Below are positions 34,385 through 45,446 of a stretch of 64,000 nt of DNA, in pieces. Each line of letters starts with the position of its first letter. Positions within the stretch are counted from its first letter, which is position 1. Position numbers and translations under genes: made by a program. Source of the DNA: Bretschneidera sinensis (Eukaryota > Streptophyta > Magnoliopsida > Brassicales > Akaniaceae); the NCBI GenBank assembly GCA_023935145.1, contig CM043702.1, positions 109,715,088 through 109,779,087 on the forward strand. Direction: 5' to 3'. The notes under the pieces are model-generated. The model had not been told where the DNA came from and ran no database searches. It saw nothing but the letters and a program-made list of their open reading frames with translations.

Positions 34385-34469
34385 CTAGCAACTCAAGATT
34401 GTGAATTAAAACTCAGTTTCCCAAAATTGGAGACTTATTCGTTTTTTTTGGCTCACCAAGAAAAATGGT
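34180..34469 (+). repeat. Element E, 3' LTR (first 290 bp)
   Basis: It matches 11859-12150 of the 5' LTR and is cut by the insertion of element F. The rest would lie beyond the window on the far side of F. Confidence 0.88.
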
Positions 34470-35763
34470 TGTTGTGCAAAAATCTACCTAAATTAATAGG
34501 CAAATAATTGAATGTTTTACTTGCAAGTGCACAAGGTCAACATAGTAGTATAGTGTGCAAGTGCGAGATCATTCCCACAGGGATTGGTAAATTTTGATTT
34601 AAAATTAATTTCGCAATATAAAACAAGAGAAGAACAAATGAATTTGATTCAATAATGATAAAAGTGTTGGGTTTTGATATCCACCACTAATCATGCTTTC
34701 TCAATAAAAACAGTGTGCCAATGCTTTAATCATATTATGAATACTTAATGTTGTCAACTTAAGGGCATGGTGTATACTCCTTAAGCTATTTATTTCCCTA
34801 AGCAACAAGTTAGGCATGGTGTATACTCTAACTATTTCCTTTTTTAAAGGATTTAGCATGGTGTAAACTAAGTTGTTCTTTAAGAGAGCATAATATCCAT
34901 GAAAATTGACAAATACACAAGACCTAGGGCATGTTATATACTCCTGGTTTCCCATGTTGATTAACCCAAGAATCTGGTGTGGATTTCTTTTGTTACTATT
35001 ATTAAACCCAGGACTCGGTCATCGAAATTGATTTAATTAATTAATCCATACCACATGCATAAGTTGATCAGGCAAACACATATGAGGAATTCAAGAAAAC
35101 AAGCATTAATCAAGTTAAGCATCACAATATAACTATCACAAAGATAACAATATTTAATTATGGAAAAGTATAATCAGGGCTTCAATTGAGCCCTACTAGC
35201 AAATTAGTTACACATGAGTTTGATGTTAAACATCTTCATAAAAAAAAATAAAGGGAGAATAATAAACCTGAAAATACTTCCTAGACGGCTCGTCAATTCG
35301 TCTCCAGACTTTCTCTTCCAATCCCTCTTATTTCTGTGTTTCCAGGCCTATTTATACAGTTTAGAAACATGTAGAAACCTTAAACTCGAAAAACAAAACC
35401 CTACACTCCTTTCCAAAATAAGTTATGCCATTTTAATGATTACTAATGCACGTATGCACTTGATCACACACTGGTGCGCTCGACCTTTCTTTTTGCATGC
35501 GCAAGCTCAGGTGTGCTCGATCCTTGGCTTGGGTGCTTGAGCGCTGCAGCGCTCGATCGCGAGTCTCTGTGCTCGATCGCATTAGGCAGCTTCTAGCTCT
35601 TCTAGATTTGCTCTCTAAGCCAGATAATTCCATAATGCTCCCTTTTCTCCAAAAAACCTAGAAAAACATAGAAAACACATAACACAAAGATGAAATAACG
35701 CAAACTAGGAACTTAACAAATGTAAATTAAGGGGCTTAAATATGAATATTTAAGCACTTATCA
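34470..35763 (-). repeat. Element F, 3' LTR (1294 bp)
   Basis: Minus strand TGATAAGTGCTTAAATATTC ... GCACAACA, preceded (minus sense) by the polypurine tract GTTTGGGGGTG at 35764-35774. It holds a palindrome cluster near 35450-35585 and three or four copies of GGCATGGTGTATACT-like sequence at 34764-34940. Confidence 0.92.
35450..35590 (-). repeat. Palindromic CTCGATCGC motif cluster, element F 3' LTR
   Basis: Copies include GCACTTGATCACACA near 35456, GTGCGCTCGACC near 35473, GTGTGCTCGATCC near 35511, GCGCTCGATCGCGA near 35550 and GTGCTCGATCGCAT near 35569. Confidence 0.7.
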
Positions 35764-35775
35764 CACCCCCAAACT

Positions 35776-37131
35776 TATATATTGCTAGTCCCTTAGCAAT
35801 ATGAAACTAAAAACTAAATGGAAAAGAAAGAACACAAAGATAAATCCATCATTCATGGTATCCAAAAACTTAAGTCTCACACAAAACCATGATATTCATT
35901 CATGAGCAAGCTTAAAATATAAATCCATCTTCGCAATGAATAGAAATTTTAAAATCTAATTACTTACAAGAGGCTGGCGAAGGCATCACAAGTCCGAATC
36001 AATGTAAAGTGACCTAGCACATAAAAATAAAGCTTCCAAATAACTCCAATTTGTAATGTCTCCATGTCTCAAGATTCACCGAATTTCCCATCAGAATGAA
36101 CAATAATGACATAATTTTATTTCCTTCTTTCTTTCTTTTTTTTATGAGACTTTGCCATGTTTAGTTCGCTTAAGCTTTCTAATTAACCCATGTAGCGAGT
36201 GTTGAGTCAATGACTCCCAACGAGATGGTTTTAGGGCATTAGGTGTAAAGACACCCCTAAGGACTTACTAACTCGAGTAAAAAAGGCTACGAAACTAAAC
36301 TGGCCTTAATGCAATCAAACAAAATTCCCACCTTTTGACGTGAACACTCACTCCTTACTGAGGCAAAAGGTCCAGTTACTCAGTGAAAAGTTTATCAATG
36401 ATCATCATGAGCAAAATTCTCACCTTTTGACGTGAACACTCACTGCTTACTGAGGTAAGAGGTCTAGTTACTCAGTGGAAAGTTTATTAATGATCATCAT
36501 GAGCATTTTTTTCTCTTTTTTCCTGCAAATTTTTTTTCTTCTACTTTTCTATGCCAAAGTATCCATCCAATAGGTCATCTGGTTTCAGCTAAGCCATGGA
36601 AATATACACATTAAAATCACATGTCATACCTCACACAACTATATGCTAATGTGCTCGTGTCAGATTAGATCAAACATGTGAATTCTCAAATGCCTAAAGT
36701 AAGTAACTAAACTTAAAACTCTATCATTAGATCATGTGTTCAAGATTTTAAGCTTACCAATGAAATCACATCACAATATTTGTTTAGATCAACCAAAATT
36801 TCGAAAACAACATGAGCATGCATTTATCTTCTCTTTTAAACAATAATAAATAAATATAAAAAACTGGGACAAATTGTGTGTAAATATGTCTCTCCTATAC
36901 CCCCAAACTTAAATTACACATTGTCCCCAATGTGTGAATAGCATGGAAAGAGTTGACCTGAGAGATGGAGAACTAGTTGGACTGGCATGGCTCATAGCAC
37001 ACCCCAAACGTGAACTGATGTACACATTGTTCCTGAAAAAGAAATACTATACTAATACTAGAAAACAAAAGGCACTAAAAATAAGCAGTAACAAGAAATA
37101 TGAAAAACAATAATAATATAAAGGATATGTT
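35776..37131 (-). other. Element F, 3' untranslated region
   Basis: No coding frame. It is colinear with 2823-4160 of element A. A 92-bp tandem pair starts at 36337 and 36429. The plus strand reads CCCCCAAACTT and CACATTGTCCCCAATGTG near 36900-36935, as in A at 3920-3958. Confidence 0.75.
36330..36485 (-). repeat. Tandem pair of a 92-bp unit in the element F 3' region
   Basis: GACGTGAACACTCACT starts at 36337 and 36429, the same unit and period as in element A. Confidence 0.85.
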
Positions 37132-37166
37132 GTGGGGTGCCTCCCATGAGCGCTAAGTTTTACGTC
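37132..37166 (-). other. Conserved block downstream of ORF3 (element F copy)
   Basis: Minus strand GACGTAAAACTTAGCGCTCA followed by TGGGAGGCACCCCACA; the counterpart of 4161-4193 and 57432-57465. Confidence 0.7.
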
Positions 37167-37167
37167 T

Positions 37168-38328
37168 TCAGCCAGACGGTGCACCCTCCCATTGCTGTGC
37201 TCCATGTGGTACCGAAGACGAGGCTCCTGAGGCATGAGGCAATCGGTCGAGAATGGCCTGGAGCATTGCCTTTTGCCTATCAAAGCACGACTTTAACCTC
37301 TCTATGCGCTGGTGAACTCGGTACGTATTCTCCCGTCTAATATTAGCTAGCTCATGCTGAAAGGAGGACATCTCCTAAAAAATGTACTGAAACTCTGTGT
37401 GTTCCATGTCAGCATGGTCCTTCTCCTAAGTCTGGCTAGTTGTGGGGTCCTTGGCCTCCCTAGGGTCTTCCTCTACCCTCTCAGCAGCAGGTGCTGGCCC
37501 TCACAGTCCTCTGGGCATGTGTGATTGGCTTTGGGTCCACTGGTTCTTATCAAAGAATGGATGCTTCCTGACCGGTCCATATGTGGAGGTGCCCTTGATT
37601 CCTTTCTTCTTGAATATGTAAGTGAGGAGGAACGGGAATGGGAGCCCCCATACAGTTGTAGTGGTGACCTGGTGAGCATGTATATGGTCCAAAAACTTGT
37701 GAATTTAGCTCCAGATGATCGAAGAGATGGAGTACTAATGGCCTCTGTGAAAAGCATACAGTGCCTAGAGGAACTGGTCACACCTCTGAGTCTTGTGTCC
37801 CAATGGGCACACATTACGTTGTAGAATAGAGTCCATAAGCTAGAGTTGTGGAGGCAACTTTGATCGGCTACCAGCATTGTTGTGCCTATCTGCATGCTGC
37901 CCTGCACACATGTCCTCAATGATAGCTGAAATGGAGAAGGACTCTGACTGCTCGTCCAACTGGGCGCCCCCAGGTGGATATTCGTCATTGCATTTGAGGG
38001 CAGCAACAATGTCAGACGATGTCACATCAATGTACTTGCCTTGAACAGACGAGGATAGGACACCTGGCATACTGCAGTCGAAGGAGAGGTTCTCATAGAA
38101 CTGCACAATAAATCTCGTGTAGGCGGTGGAGCTGACGGGCTTGAATAACTTTTTCAACCCACGACGTTTGAACTCTTGAACAACCCATTGGGTTGCTTCA
38201 AAATTTTTGAAGTCGCCGTTAATGTTAAAAGTGGTCTCGAACAAGATCTACAACTGCTCAAAAGTGGGTTGGGAGGACTAGGCTCGACTTTCCAAAGCAT
38301 TGGATGTGGAGGTAGTATTCTTAGGCAT
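37168..38328 (-). pseudogene. Element F, ORF3 (post-pol protein)
   Basis: Homologue of the element A ORF3. ATG at 38328; a Ser/Thr-rich start, then TQWVVQEFKRRGLKKLFKP, IVQFYENL, VQGKYIDVT, DMCAGQHADRHNNAG, LPFPFLLTYIFKKKGIKG and a C-terminal coiled coil (YRVHQRIERLKSCFDRQKAM). It is broken by many stops (near 38278, 38248, 37838, 37778, 37748, 37500, 37433 and 37372), so it is more decayed than the A copy. No signal peptide is seen, and an envelope role is not supported by the sequence. Element G is inserted about 115 bp upstream of its start. Confidence 0.7.
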
Positions 38329-38445
38329 TATGGAAACAAAGGCAGCAGTGGTGCGCTTGATCTCAATAAGGTGCTATTGATTACACTATGTTACTGCGCT
38401 CGATCACACTGTTCTTGCGCTTGATCGCACTACTTGGAAGGTTAG
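38329..38445 (-). other. Element F, pol-ORF3 spacer, ORF3-proximal part
   Basis: Non-coding. A palindrome cluster lies at 38396-38428 on the plus strand (TGCGCTCGATCACACTG, TGCGCTTGATCGCACT). 38441-38445 is GTTAG, the left target duplication of element G. The spacer continues at 51465. Confidence 0.7.
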
Positions 38446-39597
38446 TGTTGACCCTCACCCGTATTTTAATGATGACAAAACATAACTGTTATTATACTAA
38501 CTAAGTGTAGTAAACAACAAAAGCATTCAACCAAGGATCAAAGTTCAAGAAGTCAAACCGAATCAACATATCAAGTGAAGACTGAAGAACTAGTATAGGT
38601 TTAAGGTATTAGAACCAATGTAAGTCTCACTTATACATTGTAATAGCTTGTTCAATGGCTCGAACAAAAAAGGTTTTCTAAACCGATCGTTTTAAAACAA
38701 ATATTTTAAAATTAAAACAGAAAAACTGGGTTAGAAGATAACCCAGTCGACTAGTGTTTGAGACAGTATGTCTCCAGTCGACTGGGTCATTCATACTAGT
38801 CGACTGGTAAAATGGACAGTAAGTCCCCAGTCGACTGGATACCCAGACGGTCTGAAAAGGTGATTTTTCCAAGTGAACCCAATGGACTGGTAGTTCAAAA
38901 ATATGACTGTTGGACTCCAAATCTGGACGTTTTAAAGCAAATCTTTTTCAAATTAAAATCCTAACGGCCATATTATTTGATTGCTATATAAACCCATTCT
39001 ATTGAGCATTCAATAGAGAGCTGCACACATTCAAAAAGAGTTGATCTCACACAATCAAGCAATTACACTCTTGAAACACAAAAAGCTTTGAAATATTCTT
39101 ATTGAGCCATTCTTCAAGCTTTACTTTGAAAGAGAGACATTATTCAGTTGTATAAGCTTTCACTTGTTGTCTCTCTACCGTTTACTTTACAGCATTTATT
39201 GTAAAGGGATTACTTCCGAGAGGAAGGGGATTACTTTTGAGAGGAAGGGGATTACTTCCGAAAGGAAGGGGATTACTTCCGAAAGGAAGGGGATAGCTTC
39301 CGAGAGGAAGGGATTGTAAGGTTTGTACAACACCGGTGAAGTTGTATGACTAAATTTCTTAGTGGATTACTTCAAGGAGGTTCCTTGAAGAGAGTGGACG
39401 TAGGGTCGGAATGAATTCGATATTGCCGAACCACTATAATCTGAGTTTGCATTCTCTACTCCTTAAACTCTTTATTTACAACACATTACTTGTTTAATTG
39501 CTTGTTGCTTATATGTTTTTATAAACTTGTGTTTATTCCACGAAAGTTTTTAAAAACCCAATTCACCCCCCCTCTTAGGTTGAAACCTCAGTGTACA
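38446..39597 (+). repeat. Element G, 5' LTR (1152 bp)
   Basis: TGTTGACCCTCACCCG ... GTGTACA. Four clear CCAGTCGACTGG palindromes (centres 38748, 38779, 38801, 38832) remain; single repeat units present in the 3' LTR have been lost. TATATAAA at 38985-38992. A 21-bp tandem repeat with five units is at 39206-39312. Confidence 0.92.
39206..39312 (+). repeat. 21-bp tandem repeat, five units, element G 5' LTR
   Basis: Unit GGGATTACTTCCGAGAGGAAG with small variants. The 3' LTR has only three units (51115-51179). Confidence 0.92.
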
Positions 39598-39599
39598 AT

Positions 39600-39611
39600 T
39601 GGTATCAGAGC
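39600..39611 (+). other. Element G primer-binding site (tRNA-iMet)
   Basis: TGGTATCAGAGC, two bases after the LTR. Confidence 0.93.
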
Positions 39612-39652
39612 TTCGTTCTCAAATTTAGGCTTAAAATCTCTGAGTTGATCCA

Positions 39653-41709
39653 ATGGCAGCAAATAGCTACTCTGAGGGACACTCTTATACTAGACCACCT
39701 TTGTTCAATGGCTCCAATTATAACTATTGGAAAAATAGAATGAAAATCTTTGTCGAAGGACAAGATTACAATATATGGAGAGTCATTGAAGAAGGACCTA
39801 GAATTCCTACAAAAGAAATAGCTATTGGAGAGACTCATCATACAATGCCTAAACTCAAAACTGAGTACACTGACGAGGATTGTAGAATGATGTCTCTCAA
39901 TAGTAGAGCAACAAGTATGTTACATTGTGCATTAGATATTTCTGAATATAATAAAATATCTGCATGTGTTTCTGCTAAAGAAATATGGGACAAATTGCAA
40001 GTCACATATGAAGGAACTAGTGAGGTAAAAAAGTCAAAAATTTACATGCTAATTTCTGAGTATGAATCCTTTAAAATGTCTCCTGATGAAACTATTTCTG
40101 AAATGCACTCACAGTTCACCACTATTATAAATGGTTTAAAACTGCTTGGTAAGAATATTGAGGAGGTTGAACTAACCAGAAAAATCTTGAGATCTTTGCC
40201 ACCAGAATGGAAACCAAAGAAGACAGCCATACAAGAGGCCAAAAATCTTGACAAACTTGATGTTGAGACACTGCTTAGGTCATTGTTGACATATGAGATG
40301 GAAGAAATGTCTCCCATCGTCAATAATGATGAGAAGAAGAAAAAACAAATTGCTCTCAAAGCTTCTACGAGTAGCAAAGAAATGGAAACGAAAAAAGAAG
40401 CAGAGAGCAGCGAGGAAGATGGTGAAATGGCATTGATCACCAAGCGATTTCACAGGTTCTTGAAGAAAAGCAAGAAACCTTACACAAAGATCCCACTCCG
40501 AAAAAGGAACCGCTTATGTGCTATGGCTGTAAGAAGCCCGGTCACATTAGAGCTGATTGTTCGGTTTCAAAAAAACTATACAAGAGCTTCAAAAAGAAAG
40601 CCATGATAGCAACTACCTGGAGTGATGACAAAGAAGATGAGTCATCGGATAAAGAAATCGGATACGAGGAAATTGCCAACCTTTGTTTGATGGCAATCGA
40701 CGACGAAAGTGAGGTAACATCTTCTCCTTCTTCTAAGAATAATATTGTGAGTAGTAGTGAAGAACTGCTAGAAGTAATAAATGAAATGCATGAGGAATTG
40801 AAGAAATTTGATTCTAGAAATTCTGTTCTTAAGAAAGAGGTATCATCTCTCTCTAAAGAGATGTTAAGTCTTAGAGAAGAAAAAGAAAAATTATTGTCTT
40901 TACTGTATGATTCTTCTCAAGATTTTCTCAAAGATGAAAATGAGAATTTAAAAAATAAAATTTCTGAATTGAATAGCACTATATCAAGACTTATGCTTGG
41001 TATAAAAAAGCTTGATGAAGTGCTTTCTTCCCAAAGATTAAGTGGAGGAAAATCTGGTGTAGGATACTCTCCTTTGGGAAAGCAAAAATCAAAAGAGAGC
41101 TTATTCATGAAAACTCTATGTATGAATGAAGCCTCTACTTCAAAAAACCCTAGCAAGATTAAAAGCACTCCCTTATTAAATGCTAGAAATTTTGGAAATT
41201 CAAATGTTCATACAAAAATGAAGCAACCTAGAAATACACATGCTTACATGTATGCACACTCTAGAAATGCTCATACACATCCTAGAAATAACCAACATGT
41301 ACATTCTAGGAACAATATGTATAATCAACATATGAACTCTGCTCATACTCATCCTAGGACTTACCATCATGATTATTCTAGAAATAATTTGCATATACAT
41401 GCTAGCATGTATCCTAGAATGCATCATCATTCATTTTCTGGAAATGACATGCATTTTCATACTCCTCACCATAGAAACATGTATCCTAGGAACTATTATC
41501 CTAAGGATTATAGGAATGCACAAGTAAGATATCCCAGAAATTTCAATTACTACCATCCTAGGATTGCGCATCATCAATATGTTCATAGATCACCATATAC
41601 TGTTAAGAAAGTGTGGGTTCCAGAAGGAACCATGTTTTCTAGAACTAACCCGAAAGGACCCAAGAAATTTTGGGTACCTAAAAGTGCTATCGTATACCCT
41701 TGTGTGATG
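39653..41709 (+). pseudogene. Element G, gag with His/Asn/Arg-rich tail
   Basis: Gag begins MAANSYSEGHSYTRPPLFNG. The capsid region has EIWDKLQVTYEGTSEVKKSK and VELTRKILRSLPPEWKPK. A frameshift near 40460-40510 moves it into the frame with the intact knuckle CYGCKKPGHIRADC (40519). A long coiled coil (40740-41040, including LKKEVSSLSKEMLSLREEKE) follows. About 41215-41590 encodes some 125 residues dominated by His, Asn, Arg, Tyr and Pro in short irregular repeats (HTHPRNNQHVHSRNN, MYPRMHHHSF). It ends VWVPEGTMFSR and KKFWVPKSAIVYP, the usual Sirevirus gag-protease junction, with an in-frame TAG at 41710. SIRE-type gags do carry coiled coils; the His-rich tract is unusual. Confidence 0.85.
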
Positions 41710-43099
41710 TAGATATGTCTTCACACCAAGGAGAAAGGTAACTATTGGTACCTTGATAGTGGATGCTCGAAGCACATAACTGGTGATGAAAGCGTATTCA
41801 AAGAGCTAACTCTAAGAGATGGTGGACTTGTGACCATTGGAGACAATACTAAAATAAAGATCATCGAGCATGGAAAAGTCGGTAATGATTTCTCAACCTT
41901 AGATAATGTATTGCTAGTACAAGGCCTTAAGCCAAATTTACTTAGCATTAGTCAACTATGTCACAAAGGCTACAAAATCACATTTGAGACCTCTCATTAT
42001 CTAGTTATAGACATCAAGAGTAAAAAGATAAAATTTATTGGCCATAGACATGAAAATGTCTACATAGTTGATTTGAAATCCTTGCATTCTGAAAATGAAA
42101 AATGTTTTCCTGCTTTTAGTGAAAATCTATGGCTACGGCATAGAAGGCTTAGTCATGTAAACATGAACTTGCTAAAAATCATTTCAAGAAAAGATTTAGT
42201 CATTGGACTTCCTAAAATCAATTTTGAAAAAGACAAAGTATGTGATGCTTGTCAAATGGGAAAACAAACTAGAATTTCTTTTAAAGCAAAAAATGTAGTC
42301 TCAACTACTAGACTTTTGGAACTTTTGCAAATGGACTTATTTGGTCCAATTAGTACCATAAGTTTAGGTGGCCATCAATATGCTCTTGTTATTGTTGATG
42401 ACTATTCAAGATATACCTTTGTTATTTTTATTGCTTACAAGGATGAAGCTTTCAAAGTATTTGAAATTTTTTGCAAAAAGGTACAAAATGAAAAAGGCAT
42501 TTGTATTTCAAGCATAAGAAGTGATCATGGCAAAGAATTTGAAAATCAAAGCTTTTCAAAATTTAGTGATGAAAATGAAATTAATCACAACTTTTCAGCT
42601 CCTAGAACTCCTCAACAAAATGGAGTTGTTGAGAGGAAAAATAGAGTTGTAGAATAATTTTCAAGAACTATGCTTTGTGAAAATAGTTTACCAAAATACT
42701 TTTGGGCTGAAGCCGTGAACACTTCTTGCTATATCTTAAATAGAATTTTGATAAGGCCTCTGCTTGATAAAACTCCATATGAACTATGGAAAGGGAGAAA
42801 GCCCAATATCTCCTATTTTCATGCATTTGGTTGTAAATGCTTCATCTTAAATAACAATAAAACTAACTTGGGTAAATTTGATTCCAAGACAGATGAAGGA
42901 ATATTTTTAGGATATTCAACATCTAGTAAAACTTATAGAGTTTTTAATAAGAGAACTCTAGTTGTAGAAGAATCTGTACATGTAACTATTGATGAGTCTA
43001 ACCCAATTAGTAGTAGAGAAGTTTCCTTTAAAGATGATGCAGATTTTATTCCAAGAATGGAAACTCCTACTCCCTATGTTGACCCAAAAGAGAGTCCAT
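41710..43099 (+). pseudogene. Element G, protease and integrase
   Basis: In the same frame as the gag tail. The protease has WYLDSGCSKHITGDESVF (aspartic DSG) and LLSISQLCHKGY. Integrase has a zinc finger (LWLRHRRLSHVNMNLL ... CDACQMGK), then LLQMDLFGP, ISSIRSDHGKEFENQ and TPQQNGVVERKNR, giving the three acidic residues. TAA at 42655-42657 breaks it. It continues PKYFWAEAVNTSCYILNR and FHAFGCKCFIL to PYVDPKES, where element J is inserted. About 100 residues between here and RT at 46299 are missing, part of a deletion that also removed the end of J. Confidence 0.88.
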
Positions 43100-44324
43100 T
43101 GATGAGTGAAAAATATTGCGTATTTTGGCCACATAATTTACATTTGTTAGCTTAGGAATTTGTTACTTTGAGTTGTTTTCATTGTTTTTCAGGTTTACAA
43201 GCACCAAGAAAGGAGTTTCATTAAATTGCCAGCATTGCCTGTACAGATCAATCATCTTTGAAAATTAAACTGTATTGATGTAAGAAGAACCAGAAGATGA
43301 ACCATATATGCTTAGAAAGATCCGGAAGTCTATTTTCTGAAGAATTTTACGGCTCGTAAAAATGATTTTTCTAGAGAAAGTTATGGCAGTTTTAGTAGAC
43401 AAAGGTCAGGCTGTGCGGGCTGTGCGAGATTTCAGCGTGAGCAGAAGTTTTGAAGGGCAGGTGAAGGCTTAAATCCCACATCCCACATTGGTTGGAAACA
43501 TATTTCTATATCCCACATCCCACATCAGATTGGAAACACATTGCACTCATGGTATTCGCCTATATAAACACCATCTGACTCCATCATTCAGTGTACAATT
43601 CCTGGGCCACTTTGGTGTTAACCGGTGGACGTCTGCTAGCATTCTGGTGGATCCCGAAGGCGTTGCTACCACGAGGGGAAGCGCCGCCCATCAGCGATTG
43701 AAATTTCTCCCATGTAAAGTTATTTATTTCTTTTTATTTAGTTTTTTTAGTTTAATGTTTAGAACTTTTATTATGAACTGTAGTTTCATAGTTATGAGTG
43801 GCTAGAATCTTCAACTAAGGTTGAAGATGAAGCCTCGCCATTGTTTGACATATTAGTTTCAGTTTTGTTTATACAATTCTGATATTTTTTTTAGTATAAA
43901 TGTTCTATCAATTATTTGAGTAGAATCTTATGATTGATTGTGTTTAAATTGTTCTGTTGGATATTCCTTGTATTTCGTCTGATGGATACATTGAATTGTT
44001 TTCGATTAAATTGGATTTCTTTTGTGATTTGTTAAAAGCGGATACATTGGATGCTTTTGGTTTAATTGGGATATTCTTTGTTTTTGGTCGTAAGTTAGAT
44101 TCGGAAATCTTAGTGTTTTTATTATTAGTTTTTAAAATCAATTTAGTTTAGTTTTTATTTATTTTGCAACATACAATTTAAAATTCAGAACTAAGTTAAA
44201 ACAAGGTTAGTTTAGATAAAATTATATTTTCACAACGCAATTCCCTGTGGATTCGACCTCGCACTTGCACAACACTATATTGCAAACGACTCGTGCACTT
44301 GCAAGTAATTTAAAACTCACAACA
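43100..44324 (+). repeat. Element J, 5' LTR (1225 bp)
   Basis: TGATGAGTGAAAAATATTGC ... CTCACAACA. It contains four TCCCACAT repeats at 43474-43527 before the TATA box. Confidence 0.9.
43517..43567 (+). promoter_or_regulatory. USE-like element and TATA box, 33 bp apart (element J 5' LTR)
   Basis: ATCCCACATCA at 43517-43527 (one base off the consensus) and TATATAAA from 43561, 33 bp later. The family is different from C and H, yet the spacing is the same. Confidence 0.7.
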
Positions 44325-44330
44325 AGTTTT

Positions 44331-44348
44331 TGGCGCCGTTGTAGGGGA
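44331..44348 (+). other. Element J primer-binding site (tRNA-Asp type)
   Basis: TGGCGCCGTTGTAGGGGA, two mismatches from the tRNA-Asp complement. Confidence 0.88.
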
Positions 44349-44437
44349 ATTGTTTGGTTTGTGAAAATTTTTGGTTTGAATTGATTTTATTTTTCTACTA
44401 GTTAGTTATAAAAAAAAATAAAAAAAAATCAAAAAAG

Positions 44438-45073
44438 TTGATGAATCCAGCGCCGGTTTCACAGTCTTTAAAGGACATCATTAAGGAGTACATGAAAATG
44501 ACCGGCCTGTCCATCAATGTTGCCAACACATTCAATGTTGATAGCTGTTCCATCTGTGCTAGTCCTATGCATTTAGCACAGAATTGTCCATCAATGCCGG
44601 CTTTTGCCGAGTATCCCATGGAACAAATGAATGCTTTCAATGAGTGTTGCTGGCAATCAAATGGATCTTACTCCGAAACGTACAATCCATGGTGGTGGGA
44701 CCACTCTAATTTTTCATGGGAGCAGAACCAACTGATGAATCAGGGAGGAGCCCCTTATCATGCTCACAATCAATACCCTCCCGAATTTCCTCCACCAGTT
44801 CCAAGTTAAAGTCACTCAGCCTATCCAGCACCATTGCCTGCTTACCAAGCTCCCATTCAAACACCAGCACCAGTTTCACAGTCACTTGAGGACACCCTTA
44901 AGGAGTACATGAAAATGACTAGCCAATCCATGAGCGAAGTAGTGAGTGCAACAATAGAAAACACCCAAGCAATTGCCAAGCTAGAGAGTCAAATGGATCA
45001 AATCGCAAGTTACGTGGGTGAAGGAGAGAATGGAGAGTTCCCCAGTCAACCTGATCCTAACCCAAAGGAATAG
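44438..45073 (+). pseudogene. Element J, gag C-terminal fragment
   Basis: One frame with a TAA at 44807-44809. It holds a zinc knuckle CSICASPMHLAQNC, then ETYNPWWWDHSNFSWEQNQ, the Athila gag landmark, and a coiled-coil tail (EVVSATIENTQAIAKLESQM). A segment reading PAPVSQSL and KEYMKMT occurs twice (about 44447-44508 and 44867-44928). That suggests an internal duplication, or a deletion that moved the second copy upstream. Capsid, protease and all enzymes are absent. Confidence 0.75.
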
Positions 45074-45446
45074 TTTAAAAAAAAAAAAAAAACTATTCCT
45101 TCATTGTTCTTTCCGATGAGAAATTATGTGGATCTTGAGATTTGAATACCTTGTATATTGAAGTTATTTGGAAACCTCATCTGCATATGCTAATTCACTT
45201 TACACTGATTCAAGCTTGTTATGTCTTACCATGCCTCTTGTAAGTAATTAAGTTTTAAATTCTTATTCATTGTGAAGATGGGTTTGACTTATTTAAGCTT
45301 GCTCATGAATGAATCTCATGATTTTGAATGCTCCTTAAATTTTTGGATACCATGAATACTGAATGTATCTTTATAATCTTTGTTGTTCATTTAGTTTTTT
45401 ATTTTGTTTTGCTAAGGGACTAGCAAAATGTAAGTTTGGGGGTATT
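45074..45446 (+). other. Element J, 3' untranslated region
   Basis: A poly-A tract at 45080-45093, then AT-rich sequence. The last 130 bp resemble the reverse complement of the element F 3' end, ending GCTAAGGGACTAGCAAAATG and the polypurine tract. Confidence 0.7.

Larger units (their letters stand above)
11859..34469 (+). mobile_element. Element E: CRM-like chromovirus (Ty3/gypsy), split by elements C and D, 3' LTR cut by F
   Basis: 5' LTR 11859-12619, tRNA-iMet primer site, gag, protease, RT, RNase H and integrase on the plus strand. A 1138-bp internal tandem duplication, two nested elements (C in copy two of the duplication, D in integrase) and the first 290 bp of the 3' LTR follow. The LTR starts TGATGAGGAC and the integrase frame runs through the polypurine tract into the 3' LTR. 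Both resemble CRM elements, which are centromere-enriched in many plants. CRM assignment is by these features only; another chromovirus clade is possible. The 3' end was displaced by element F beyond the window. Confidence 0.8.

Noticed and set aside
43488..43805. 105-residue frame in the J LTR, repeated at 45835
   Set aside because: It lies across the promoter core and TATA box and is interrupted in the second LTR copy; not a gene.
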